Positions 1 through 14,119 of a stretch of DNA of 64,000 nucleotides are shown piece after piece. Under the pieces are notes generated by a model that ran no database searches, had not been told where the DNA came from, and was given only the letters and a program-made list of their open reading frames with translations. The position numbers and the translations under genes are program-made. Every line of letters starts with the position of its first letter. Position 1 is the stretch's first letter. Source of the stretch: Vigna angularis (Eukaryota > Streptophyta > Magnoliopsida > Fabales > Fabaceae); the NCBI RefSeq assembly GCF_016808095.1, contig NC_068976.1, forward strand, positions 23,344,371 through 23,408,370, read 5' to 3'.

Positions 1-3407
<3,407 letters not shown>

Positions 3408-3416
3408 TTAAGTATA

Positions 3417-3935
3417 GGTTTAATCCTTTTCGACATCCCTATTTATGTACGAATGTCTCAATTGGGTCCTCGTTTTTTAAAGTGTATCAAAATGGTCCCT
3501 AATTTTGAAAATTGATATCAATTGAGTCCTTTCCGTTAAGTTGGCTGGACGACGTTAAAAAATTTGATGAGTGGATGCTGAGATGACGAACGAACGCTCG
3601 TCCACCAGCGAACGAACGCTCGTCCACCAGAGAACGAACGCTCGTCGACCTCTTATTGCTGGACGACCGTTCGTTCCACACTGGACGACCGTTCGTTCGG
3701 TGGTCGACGAGCGTTCGTTCGCTGGTGGACGAGCGTTCGTTCGCTGGTGGACGAGCGTTCGTTCGCCATCTCAGTATCCACTCATCAATTTTTTTAACGC
3801 CGTCCAGCCAACTTAACGGAAAGGACTCAATTGATATCAATTTTCAAAATTAGGGACCATTTTGATACACTTTAAAAAATGAGGACCCAATTGAGACATT
3901 CGTACATAAATAGGGATGTCGAAAAGGATTAAACC
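3417..3935. mobile_element. Near-palindromic Mutator-like (foldback-type MULE) element, 519 bp
   Basis: The two halves are inverted copies: 3417-3650 pairs with 3702-3935 (234 bp each), leaving a spacer of about 50 bp. The termini read GGTTTAATCC and GGATTAAACC. It is flanked by a perfect 9-bp direct repeat, TTAAGTATA, at 3408-3416 and 3936-3944, the target-site size typical of Mutator-like elements. The inner parts of both arms carry tandem copies of a GAACGAACGCTCGTCCACCA-type motif of about 22 bp. Reading frames across the element encode only repeats of this motif, so there is no transposase and it is non-autonomous. A shared GGTTTAAT end and arm motifs link it to the larger element at 7539-14329. 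Confidence 0.9.
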
Positions 3936-3944
3936 TTAAGTATA

Positions 3945-4950
3945 TATTAATTTGATAATAATTGGTAAATTAAAGGTAAAAGGGAGCTTTTGTATTGATT
4001 TTAAGAATAAGATGTATTTTTTTATCCAAAGTTTGTTTTCTAAACAAATATAAGTTATGTAGTGGATTGTTGCTTAACTGATTGTTTAAATAATATCATG
4101 ATTATATGAATTATTTAATACACTCAAGCGAGATGTTCAAACTATTAAACATATTTAAGATTTAATATTTAAGATTTGTTATAGGGAAAGGTTAAGATAA
4201 TTTTCTTTTCTCTAAAGTGGATATTATTAAGTAGGAGATCACTATAATTATGAAGTAAGTGCATGAAAGATATTTTATTATATAGAAAAAGTTACAAAAA
4301 AAAATTGTTATATTATATATAATTTCAATGAAATGAACTTTAGCTACTCTTATACATCTAAAACACAAAAGGAGACTGAAATGGTGGAATGGATGAAGAA
4401 AGATGGAGTCTTTAAGTCCTAGAAGTGTGAGTGTCTAGTGGTTTTGTTGGGTGAGGGATTCATGTGGTTGGGTAAAAGACTTCTGGAAACAACTCTCTAT
4501 TCTTCTCCAATCTTTCATTTTCCTGTAAAATAATTCATATGCAAAAAATTATATCTATCTATGAATAATATATACAAATTCTACCTCTTTTCATGAAATT
4601 CAAGACAAAACACATGATAAAAGACAAATAAAAGATACTAATAAGTGTGAGTAATAAGTAATTATCATACTTATCAATTAATTTATAAAACCGATATAGG
4701 TTTAAGAAGATTAGGTTTTCTTGTAATTATTTAAGATTATATCAACATAAGAGTGTATATTTGGAAACTCATGACTTAATAAATTGTTATATTAAAATAT
4801 AATTTGTTAAATAATTATTATGAAGATGAATACTTATGGTGTAGTTTGGAGTTGTCATATTCGAACTAAATGTGTTGATATACTTAGAGAAAGTCAAGTT
4901 GAATATATAAGTAATTTTCTTAATTTGTTTAGGTGTGCAACATCTATTTA
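3945..4950. other. AT-rich intergenic stretch, nothing recognised
   Basis: No supported ORF, RNA gene or repeat boundary. Composition is similar to the flanking spacer. Confidence 0.4.
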
Positions 4951-6745
4951 TGCTAAATGTCAAAACTCAATTTTTTCTCGATAAAATAAATAGAGTAAAA
5001 TATGTTTAAGAAGTATGAACTGATATTTGGTAGCATGTGAGATTAATGCATGTTGATTATTATGCTTAAAATGATTGTTTTTAGTATTAAGTGTGTTTGG
5101 ATGCATGTACTTGGTTGAGTGATGTTTGTGGATTTTGATAATTTTGTCAGGATTGGATTGTTGTCATATATGTTGTTGTTTTGAAGTTTGGTAGTGTCAA
5201 ATTGTTATAATGTTGAGAAGAAATGGATTAGGTTGAGTTATAAGTCATTTTTGGTCAAAAATGGAAGTTTTGATAGGTGAGTTTTATAGATAAGGGTCTA
5301 AGGAGAGAATTGGTAATCTAGGACATGTTTTAGGATCATTTGAGACTTGTTGGCACCTTGAGTTAATAGAAATCCGATATAGAAATAAGTATGAGTCAAT
5401 AGGGTGGTTTTTGGAAGATTTTAGGTTCAATTTTAGAGGTTTTGGCTAGTGAGATTATAATGTAGTAGGTTTGGACTGAAGAAAAGAGTTTGGGGTTTGC
5501 TGCTAGAGCATTTCGAACTGGTTTAAACCCTTAGGAGGGTAATCTATGCATGAGAAAAGGTGAAAATGAATTTAGGTAAGTTAGAGTGGGCAAGTTGGTG
5601 TAGGGTATCCATTTTAAGTTAAAAACCTGTTTCTAAAGCATTATTAATGTCTAGGATAGCATATTAACCAATTAGATAAGTATAAAAGGCAACCAAGACT
5701 AGAAAATAGGGGTTTGTGTTATTCTGGTGTGACGTTCAACGACAGTCAGCGGAGCCTGAGCAATAGATTTGCGAGAGGTTTGGCGTCCAAGTGCATGGGG
5801 GTGGCACTCAGGTGCCAGAAATGTGAGAGGAATGACGCTCATCAGCAAGGAGGTGCCACTCATCGCCAATTTACATAGTTTCCTATCTTTGTTTTCTACT
5901 CCTTTGACTTTTGTGATTTCTCTTAAGGATTGGATGATACTATATGATAGTATGCTTTGTGAAATGTTATAAAGGTGTGATTGAATTAGAGTTTTAAAGA
6001 AGAAATTCTAAGTGGTTGTATCAAATATTATTTGTATGAATGTAGGAAGCTTAGTCTTAAAGGTTATCCTGACACTCTAATGGTCATTCATTTTCAATTA
6101 GAGATGAGTGATATATGTAGTGAGAGTAGCAAGAGGTCATAGTCTAGGTGCTCCAGTATGGTCTAAGACGTGAAACAGACTAATCATGTGTGTGTATGGT
6201 AAGGTGAAACCCATTGGCAATGGATCTGCAGAGCAATAAAGGTCATACCACAAGTGCATGACCCGTCATAGAACAACATTTATATTATATCCAGATGGTC
6301 ATGTCTAGGTCTATGACATGATTAGGATGTTTGGATAAGTTTGTGTGAATTGTGATTTATGATGAGTTCTTAATATTCTATGTTTGATTCTTTTTACAAT
6401 AGCTTATCCTTTTTGTGTGTGTTTTTGTTTGGTTGTTCGTGTGTGATTGATTATTTGGATAATGATCATCTAATAAGTGTGAGCAGAGAAAAATGATGTT
6501 TCTGTATAGCAGATGCTAGGTGGAGATGGTGCAAATGTATAAATGTTCTAGTAAATGTTTTTTTTTGTTTGTTTTAAAAGGTCAAATTTTTTAATAATTT
6601 TGGATTAAAAATTTGTATATAAAATTTGATTTATAGTTATATTTAGATAAATATAATGATATTGTATACTTATTAATTGTTCTAGTTTATTGAATTGTGA
6701 TGTTTCATTAATAATATATTATACTATTTTAAATAGGATGTTACA
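4951..6745 (+). repeat. Decayed LTR of a Ty3/gypsy-like element
   Basis: The stretch ends in GGATGTTACA, like the solo LTR at 16820-19547. It also shares with that LTR an internal block AATGATCATC followed shortly by GTGTGAGCAG-type sequence. GC content is higher than in the flanks around 5,700-5,870 (short GC-rich tract with repeated 'gtgccac/cgctca' motifs). The left boundary and a target duplication could not be found, so the start is approximate. No coding capacity remains. Confidence 0.45.
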
Positions 6746-7529
6746 CGTTTTATACAAATCTTTTGAAAATTATAATGAACCAAACAAAGTATTTTTACAA
6801 ATTAAAAATAGATTATAAAGAAAAAGTACAAAATAGAAAATATATTTTATTTGAGACAGTTCTTAAAATATATAAGAAAATAATTTTATAATAATAAAAA
6901 ATATGAATTGCTTAAAAATTATTTTCTTTTATAACAATTAAAATAAGAAAAATAGAAAGATAAAAAGAAGCAACAGAAGGAAGCGAGAGTAAAAAGAAAA
7001 AGAGCGAATAGTGCAATCACGCGGCATTTTCTTGGAGAGCAAAGCTGAGAAGAGGAAGGGAGAAGAATAATTACTGTATATGTGAATGAAAAAAATATTT
7101 AGACAGTATAGGTATTATTTTTCATTAATTTATTATTTTATTGATTTATTTTAAACTTAACAAAAAAATAATACGTTTATTGTATTAAAATATTCTCAAA
7201 ATAATTTATTTTGCCATATGATTGTCACTCATTTAAATATTATTTAAAGGCACAATTGCAGGGCATCAGTTGTATTTTAATTTTATCTTTCAATTACTTG
7301 ACATTAATTGCATTTTAATTTTGAAGAAAGATACCTATTATGCGTCATAATGCTAATCCAAATTGAAATATGTACAATGTGGTGGGCCCGATATTTAATA
7401 TAGTTATTTGCTTTTGTTACAAGTATATCATTGATAGCTTTCCAAGTATATGTGAAGTTTTAATTTTACTTATGTCTATTATTCTAATTCTTTCATACAT
7501 CATACCTTTCGTGTTTTTCGTATCTTTCA
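6746..7529. other. AT-rich intergenic stretch, nothing recognised
   Basis: Between the decayed LTR and the Pack-MULE. A short purine-rich tract occurs near 6,950-7,070. No gene or repeat structure was recognised. Confidence 0.4.
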
Positions 7530-7538
7530 TTTTAAGTA

Positions 7539-7735
7539 GGTTTAATAACCAATTTTATCTCTAGTTTCGTTAACAAATCTCAATTTAGTCTCTCTTTATA
7601 AAAGTGTTTGAAATGAGTCTTCACTTTTAAAGTTTAGAGTCAAATTAGTCCCTTCCGTTAAATATAACCCAACGAAGTTAATGGAGTGATGATCTGGCTG
7701 ATTACGTGTCAAAATATACTGACGTGTTCGTTAAT
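7539..7735. repeat. Left terminal inverted repeat of the Pack-MULE
   Basis: Pairs in inverted orientation with 14120-14329. Landmarks shared by both arms are CAAATCTCAATTTA, AAAAGTGTTTGAAAT, TTCCGTTAAATATAACC and GAAGTTAATGG. Confidence 0.88.
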
Positions 7736-7759
7736 TAGAGGAAATATAGGGTTTTATTA

Positions 7760-8590
7760 AGAACACCCCAAGATGTCTGCAGGGACCTAAACACTTCCAA
7801 CCTATATTTCAGTCTCTTCTGCTAAACACGATTACGACACTGAGAAGGACAATAACAAAAAGGGTCACATTCAAAAATCAAAGGCTTCCCTTTCACAAGA
7901 TGTCCCTGTAGAGTGTAAGGAAAATCACCCCCATTTTCATAGCACAAAAGCATCCATCACCACAACCATTCACACAGTCACAACCAGTAACATTCCCACT
8001 CTGATGAAACACAAACTGTGGAAAACTTGTCATGGCAAGATACTCATAGTTAAGGGGATCTCGATCATCATCTATGTTGATAAAAAGGCGAACAGGAACA
8101 TTTTCCTTCTAGCTGGACATATCAACAGAAAGAAAACGAACATTATTCGATTTCATTTCACCCCTCCTAATATTCCTAGCTTCCTTCAAAATAACACTTC
8201 CCATCTCAGCCTGCCCCTCAATCCTGGAAAGCCTAAACTTGTAAACCCCAAAACCAGATTTCCCCTTTTAAAACCAACACTCAGTAATCTTATACACTCC
8301 ATCATACACATACACCTTACCAGAAGCATAAGCACTCCCCGCATACCTCATCCCACGAATAACCCTTACCCCCACTAGAGCTCATACTTGCAGGAAGATA
8401 ATCAATGCCAGCCTGCATCTGACCATGCAACCCAAGCACACACAACTCCATTATGAAAAGGAACAAATCCCCCACCAAAATCCCAGGGATCGCCCCAACG
8501 ATTCGCTTCTCCCGGTTCAGCCACAGTCCACGCCACCGTGAAGCATCTTCACAGGAGCACCACCTCGCGCAAGCCACGACGCAGAAGCGC
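7760..8590 (-). pseudogene. Captured SUVH2/SUVH9-type histone H3K9 methyltransferase fragment
   Basis: Read on the minus strand, in order: the SRA (YDG) domain start GLWLNREKRIVGAIPG, MELCVLGLHGQMQAGIDYLP, then KVYVYDGVYKITECW and GKSGFGVYKFRLSRIEGQ. The pre-SET cysteine cluster CDCVNGCGDGCFCAMK follows, and then CRNRV-KYRLEVFRS near the start of SET. The cluster and YDG blocks identify the SUVH family, and the CVNGCGDGCFCAMKNGG form points to the SUVH2/9 branch. It is dead: stop codons follow CWF, MSS and CRNRV, there is a +/-1 frameshift after CAMK, and the middle of the SRA domain is deleted after SMSSSG. There is no SET catalytic core. It is intronless across this span; the functional SUVH2/9 genes are also largely intronless, so retro-capture cannot be argued. 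The fragment ends at the MULE arm. Confidence 0.85.
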
Positions 8591-8775
8591 CCCAATGCCT
8601 CCATTCAGCCAAGGACAACACAAAATCCAAATCAACATCACCCTCACCAAGTTCAGAACTTTCTCCACCCTTTGAAGGATTTTCAACAATGCTATCAGAA
8701 TTCGACTCGGGTGACTTCAATTCAGTGAACTCACCACCTGATAGCGTCCTCCTCGAGCTAGGTTGGGCCAAAGCA
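8591..8775 (-). other. Unassigned captured segment next to the SUVH fragment
   Basis: Minus-strand frame rich in Ser/Glu/Asp (ELKSPESNSDSIVENP, GEGDVDLDFVLSLAEW). It has the look of real coding sequence rather than gypsy or MULE arm, but I cannot assign it. It may be an upstream piece of another captured gene. Confidence 0.3.
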
Positions 8776-9635
8776 CGAAGATGAAGCTATGGAGGTGGAA
8801 TTTGTGCGGAAGCGATGGATATGGTGGTGAGCTCACAATTTTGGTGAGGTTTTTGGTGAGTATTTGTGGTAGGATGGAGGTGTTTGATGGATCTCCGGAG
8901 AGGTTGGGCCAACTCTAGAGAAGGGTGGTTAGAGGGACCTCATGGGATGCTCTAGCCTTGACTTGAGACAAGATATGTTTGCACACATTTTGGCATAATA
9001 ACATTCAAATTCATCAAGTGATTTTACAAGGAAGGAGACCCTTCTATTTATAGAGAAAGGTGTCTCCAAAGTAGACAAGAAACCCTAAAAACTATCCACT
9101 CTTAAAGAGACATGTGGCAATCCTCTTTTACAAAGTTTCTCCACTCTTAGAGTGCCATGTGGCAATCCACTTTTGTAAAGTCTTCTCCACTCATGTGGTA
9201 ATCCACTTTTGCAAAGTTCCTCCACTCTTAAAGTGCCATGTGACAATCCACTTTTGCAAAAGTTTTCCACTCTTAGAGTGACATGTGGCAATCCACTTTA
9301 GGAAGAGTTTCTCCATTTGGAAAGTGACACATGGCCACTTCCTTTTTAAGAAGTGTCTTCACTAAGAGCTTGCCATGTGGCCATCATGTCCCATGGTGGG
9401 ACACACTCTTTTAAGCTAATATTACAAACCATACAATACTTGGCCCATTATACAAGGCCTAAAAATATACCCTATACTACTTGACCCTTAATACAAGGTC
9501 TAGAAATACTTCATGATAGCCCAAGTAAATAAGAGTTTAGCTCCTTCTTTTGGAAATGATTTTAATCCTTCTTGAATTTGTTTGGCCATGCTTCTTGTGA
9601 TTGGACCCTTAGCTAGGAGTTTGTCATCACCACCC
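8776..9635 (-). mobile_element. Ty3/gypsy-like 3' fragment inside the Pack-MULE
   Basis: Minus strand. A short peptide, LLAKGPITRSMAKQIQE, typical of the polyprotein C-terminus of legume gypsy elements, is followed by LTR-like sequence with a 45-bp tandem array and a TTGGCCCAAC-containing tail. No LTR pair or target duplication is visible. It sits exactly between the SUFE1 and SUVH fragments, so it was either captured with them or lost its ends after insertion. Confidence 0.5.
9095..9350. repeat. 45-bp tandem repeat, about 6 copies
   Basis: Units beginning TCCACTCTTA recur at 9095, 9140, 9186 (internally shortened), 9221, 9266 and about 9312, each containing a GTGGCAATCCACTTTTG-like core. 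It lies in the LTR-like part of the gypsy fragment. The minus-strand reading frame through it (9085-9291) is just the translated repeat. Confidence 0.8.
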
Positions 9636-9940
9636 CTTTTAGCTTCCACGTACAGCATAAGCGCATTTTTCTGCATCAATTTAAGCATGTTCAAAAACCC
9701 ATTGTTCCTCGAGGGGGTCAGGCTCTACGGCAACCCAACAGCTTGACGAAATCCGGCGTGACCCGAATGATTTCACTAACGGGTCGACCCGAGAGGCCTT
9801 GAATGAGCAACGCGGCGAGGCCTTTGGTGAGAACAGAGTCGCGGTCAGCTTCGTAGATGACGTTGTGTTGGGCTCGATTTCGGCAAGCGTACCGAATCGT
9901 TCAAGTAATAAACCGGTAAGACCGGGTATCGTTTTCCCAA

Positions 9941-12370
9941 CACTACTGGAAAATTTGGATTTACAGACGGCATTTTACCGAAGGCTTCAAGGCCTTCGGT
10001 ATAGAGATAATTACCGAAGGCTTATAAGCCGTCGGTAAGGACCTCACTAACTTAACTCAGAAATTAGGTTCCTCGTGCCCCAAATTCATTTTCATCAGCC
10101 TCGTCGTTTTGTGCGTATCCTCCCTTTCTTCACACACTTGCCTCCGTTGGTTCACGCTCTGTCAGTTTATCGGTGAGTCACCCGCGGTTGTTGGTCATAG
10201 TGGTCAGTGGTGCGTCCATCGGTGTTGGTTCACGGTGCGTGGTGGTTTTCGGGAGTCTGGGGATAGGGTTCGTCCTAGGTTGGTTCTTTCATTGAGGGCT
10301 GGTGGTGTGGAGGTTGAGGGACTTTGTCAGAGGTATGTTTCACAGAACGTCATTCATACTGTCATGTTCATTTTGGTAAAGCCTAGACAGTGTTGCTGCC
10401 TTCATCTACTTTTCATTAACTTCTTAGTATACGGTTGAAGGAACTTGGTTGAGGGCTGCGTTGGAGTGGCTGTTGTGGGGCGTCGCTGTCAAGGCTATCT
10501 CGGTTAAGGTAAGTTGTTCGTTTAAAAATTGGTTTGTTCAATCTGTATGATTTTGTTGTGGCATCAATGTATGTGCTTGTTTGTGTTTGATTGAGAAAGA
10601 TTGGTTTGTAATTGGAATGGGAGACCTCTCCCAGGCCGTAACTCTCTGGTCTCTGGAACCCTCTGCTACACGGCTCTCTCCCTTTTGTTATATACCAACA
10701 ACCACTTCCTTACTCTCATGCTTGCTGCTGCCGTGAGTGTGTGTGGAACTGACCATGACATTGTGCTTGCTGCCTTGCTCCACTTCACTTCTACACATGG
10801 CTCTTTTATTTTCTTCCAAGTAAAATGCTCCCTTCTGTGTGCTCTCCCCTACGGTTGCTGTCTCTACTTTTCTGCCCTCCACTTTCTACGTGCACCATTT
10901 CCAAAAGAAGACAAACATTTGCTCATCATTACCAAATAAACAATTGATGAATTTCATTTCTCTGTGCTTCCTCTGCCTCAAACGTGTGTTGTCCAAGGTG
11001 GTTGCTGCTGGATGCACCTTACGTGAAGTTGATGATCAACTTCTCCTTCCAGCCGTGACAGTCTGAGCTTGGGTGTGGCAGCTGCTGCTTGCTGGACTTT
11101 GCTGGTGCTGCTGGTTCTCTTCTACACGTTACTGGATCTGCTGTGAAGGCTGTGGGCGTGAAGATGTTGGAGGTGGTTGCTGCTACATTTTGTAAGCCAA
11201 GAAAATAATTGCCTCCATATGGCTGGACAGCACCAAAAATAAATCCATGATGTTGTCTCCTCTATAGGCCCGTGAGCTTGTCTTCCATCTCAACTGGACG
11301 TGAATTTTCCATGAGCTGCTTCTCCAACCGTGACAGCTGTTGCACCTCTTCTTGCTTCCAACGAGTCGTGTGTTGGCTCTCTTGTGCACTCCAAAACTTC
11401 TTTAATTTGCAGTGAGAGGTGTGTGGTTGTTGGACGTGTAATGTGCTTCTCATGAGGGCCATTTGCTTTCTTCAAAGATGGTGGGTGCTCTTTCTCCAAG
11501 ACCAAGCCGTGACCAAACTTGCTGTTGTCTCTCAAAATCGTTTTCTGGACTTCCTTCTTTAATAATAAAATTCAGCACATACTAGAGCTCCATGGGCGTG
11601 AACTTTCAAATTGGTAGCCCCCTCTTCCATAAAGCACGGCTTACATAGTCTAAAAAGAATTCTCCAATCTCCCATTTGATTCCAATACATATGCATGCTA
11701 TATAAAACAAAACCGTGTGGCCCCTCCATCATTTCACGGTCTCCTTCATTTGTCATAAGCCAAATAAACATTCTTCAATCCTAGGTGGCACTCCCATTTT
11801 TGTTTCCATCCAAAACTTTGCTTGTAAAATGAATTATTCATGGGCCCATTATAATTGGAAGATGACTACCGTGAGGAATTGTGGCAGCTCCTTTGCACAA
11901 TAGAAAAATCACATATATTATTTGAGAAAACCGTGGACACTTGCACATGTGGTCCCCTTCTTCCATTTCAATTTAAATCATGTTCATTTACTTTCTCCAA
12001 GACCGTGTGTGTCACATCAATTCTTGCTTCCAATAGTGATGTGCCACTTCTTGCAAGACAAATAAAATTGCTCCTTTATTCTTTGTAGTAGGCAGCTCAC
12101 GTGCAGAGTAAACTTTTATTTTTTCGTGCCACATACCGAAGGCTTCTGGCCCTCGGTAATTACCGAAGGCTTTTGGCCCTCGGTAATTACCGAAGGCTTT
12201 TGGCCCTCGGTAATTACCGAAGGGCAAAAGCCGTCGGTAATAGTTAGCGACAAGAGATTTACCGACGGCTCGATGCCCGTCGGTAGGCCGTCTGTAAATG
12301 TCTTTTTCCGACGGCTTTTGGTTGTTTCCGAGGGATTATGGCCTTCAGTAATACCCTTTTTTTTGTAGTG
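9941..12370. mobile_element. Non-autonomous CACTA (En/Spm) element, 2,430 bp
   Basis: The ends are CACTACTGGAAAA and, inverted, CACTACAAAAAAAA, flanked by the 3-bp duplication CAA (9938-9940 and 12371-12373). Subterminal regions carry repeated TTACCGAAGGC / GCCGTCGGTAA motifs in both orientations (about 9970-10040 and 12135-12360), as expected for transposase-binding repeats. No transposase is encoded. The internal 2 kb has about 45-50% GC, clearly above the surroundings, and contains many CCGTGA-type motifs. Several short frames are open there, but none resembles a known protein. Confidence 0.92.
12135..12360. repeat. Right subterminal repeats of the CACTA element
   Basis: At least six copies of ACCGAAGG / CCGTCGGTAA-like units, some in direct tandem of about 27 bp (ATTACCGAAGGCTTTTGGCC recurs). 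Short frames through it are translated repeats, not genes. Confidence 0.85.
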
Positions 12371-13194
12371 CAAGAGACTCGTAATACTAGAGAATTGTGC
12401 GATTAACAACTCACATAGACTCAATAACATAACATCAATATACAGAACAAGTGTAGAAATGTAAATTCATACATAATTACAAGGTTGGACTTTGGTATTG
12501 AAGGCACTTGGAAATGGAAAAGACTAGAAATGATATGAAATGACATTGTTAAGGCTAGTTTTCACCAATGCACTCTTGTGTATGACCAATTTCGTCTCCT
12601 CTCTATCAATTTACTAAAGTCAACCCACTAAAACACTCTAGCCCTAATTCCTTAGGTGAAAGAGCCTAGGTTTTCCTTATCAAACCCCAATTCCTTGGCA
12701 ATCTAACAAGTAAAACCCGCATTAAAGAGCTGGGATCTAAGACAACATGTGAATCATCTTCCATTCCTAGAATCAATGACCCACAAGGACTCCTATTTCA
12801 GTTCCGGGTTTCATCTTACGTTCCCATAATCCATAAAACCCCAAAATCAAGCCATGAACGTTCCCATTACATGCAAGCTTTAAGATTGGAAACAAGAATA
12901 CTAGCAATTGATAGAAAAGGCATATATATAATCAAATCATTCAACAATTACACAAGAATTCAAAGGCTACAACTAATCCCAACAAAGATGGGTTTGGTTC
13001 TCCATTTCCATGGAGAACCCTAAAGCTTACAAGATGACCATGGAAGAAGACGAAGAACCCAAGAGGAAGAAGGGAGTGTTCCCACGAACCCTAGCAGTCC
13101 TCCAAGCTCTCCTCTGAGTGAAATCGCGCCTCCAAATGACCAAAGACCCTTTCCCCTTCGCGTTTTAGGGTTAAATAAGTTGTCTGCCACATTA

Positions 13195-13440
13195 GTAAAA
13201 GTCGCGCCTGGGCGCCTTCTGTCATTCGCGCCCGGGCGCGAGCCTCTCGGAAAAAGTCGCGCTTGGGCGCCCCATTTCTCACGCCCGGGCGCAAGCTTCT
13301 CGCAAAAAGTCGCGCCCGGGCGCCCCTTTTTCACGCCCGAGCGCGACCAGCACACAAAACTGGCACCTGGTCACTTTTCTGTGCAGAAACTGGCCCTGGT
13401 GCAGTCGCGCTTGGGCGCCCCTCAGCCAGGGGGGGCCCGG
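13195..13440. repeat. GC-rich palindromic repeat array (GCGCCCGGGCGC type)
   Basis: At least seven copies of variants of GTCGCGCCCGGGCGCC spaced 25-40 bp apart, in a window that is otherwise AT-rich. The array belongs to the solo LTR. The motif is self-complementary, so the transcript would form stable stems. Long frames on both strands across it are composition artefacts. Confidence 0.8.
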
Positions 13441-14119
13441 GCCTGACTTTTCAGCACTGCATCATTTTCACTTTTTCTGCAGATCTGCTCGCTTCTAGTG
13501 GTTGGTTCAGCCTTAGACATTGTTGGAGAGTCTTCCAAGCTCATTTTTAGCTACAAAATAAGGGATTATTGATGAAAGTACATCAAAGTAGCCAAAAACA
13601 CAATTATTTAGAAAATAAGACAAAACAAGAGGATTAAGCAAGTTATAAGTAAGAAAGGAGTTGATTTTGCCATTAAAATGATGCTTAAAATATGGTATAA
13701 TTTAGCATTATCACGTTGCGGTTGGGGTTGAGGTAGGCTCAGACCCAGACCTGGGAGATGCAACCTTGGACCTTGTTGCGTTGGTTTTGAAGTGCGGCTC
13801 AAGGGGTTTGAGGTTTCTGCCATAGAAGAGGAGTTGTTCGTATTTGGCCTTGGGTTCACAGACAGATTGGAAAAGGTGGACGATTTCTTGGAGCTTCGGA
13901 GGAAGGTCTTCGATGGGTTGAAGGGAATTGGATGACGATGACGATGATGATGACGATGGCGGCGGCAGCGGTGATGATGATGGAAGTCTCTGGAAGGTGA
14001 TGGATTTAGAGAAGAGAGTTTTTCTTATAGAAGAAGGGAAAGTTGGGGTTCTGGGGAAGAGGGAGAAAAGGATTGTCTTCTCTGAATCGAGATTCACACA
14101 AAGGCAAGCAAAAATTATG

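Larger units (their letters stand above)
9866..13713 (-). mobile_element. Solo LTR (about 1.4 kb) inserted in the SUFE1 copy, itself split by a CACTA element
   Basis: On the minus strand the element starts TGATAATGCT and ends GAGCCCAACA. It is flanked by the 5-bp duplication CAACG (plus strand CGTTG at 9861-9865 and 13714-13718). Subtracting the CACTA insertion leaves about 1,415 bp with LTR-like ends and no coding region. No internal retroelement domain is adjacent, so it is a solo LTR left by recombination. It contains the GC-rich GCGCCCGGGCGC array at 13195-13440. Confidence 0.85.
9636..14110 (-). pseudogene. Captured SUFE1-like (plastid SufE, cysteine desulfurase activator) gene copy, split by a solo LTR
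   Basis: Coding remnants are 13719-14110 and 9636-9860 on the minus strand. The first has a Ser-rich transit-peptide-like N-terminus, then LQPIEDLPPKLQEIVHLFQS and KAKYEQLLFYGRNLKPLEP, then NKVQGCISQVWV. The second continues [38 protein letters not shown] and NMLKLMQK. These are the SufE domain blocks, including the GC(I/V)SQVW active-site region with its Cys. The two parts join exactly across the 5-bp target duplication CAACG when the solo LTR is removed. The copy is dead: a one-base frameshift after FKT, a CGA-to-TGA stop after SQVWV, and loss of frame before NMLKLMQK. The C-terminal BolA domain of SUFE1 is absent; the copy stops at the gypsy fragment. Confidence 0.88.

Noticed and set aside
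3499..3853. Overlapping ORFs on both strands with SFAGGRAFVR-like repeats
   Set aside because: They arise from the inverted arms and GC-rich tandem motif of the palindromic MULE; the mirrored frames show they are not coding.
10109..11066. Cys-rich ORFs of 75-112 codons in the CACTA interior
   Set aside because: No recognisable domain, no splice structure that extends them, and overlapping frames of similar length; kept only as an unexplained interior.
12012..12430. Repeat peptide ORFs (FGNYRGPKA, ITEGFWPSV types)
   Set aside because: They translate CACTA subterminal repeats on both strands.
13020..13550. Several ORFs of 67-111 codons around the GC-rich array
   Set aside because: Stop codons are rare there only because of GC-rich repeats; frames on both strands are repeat translations.
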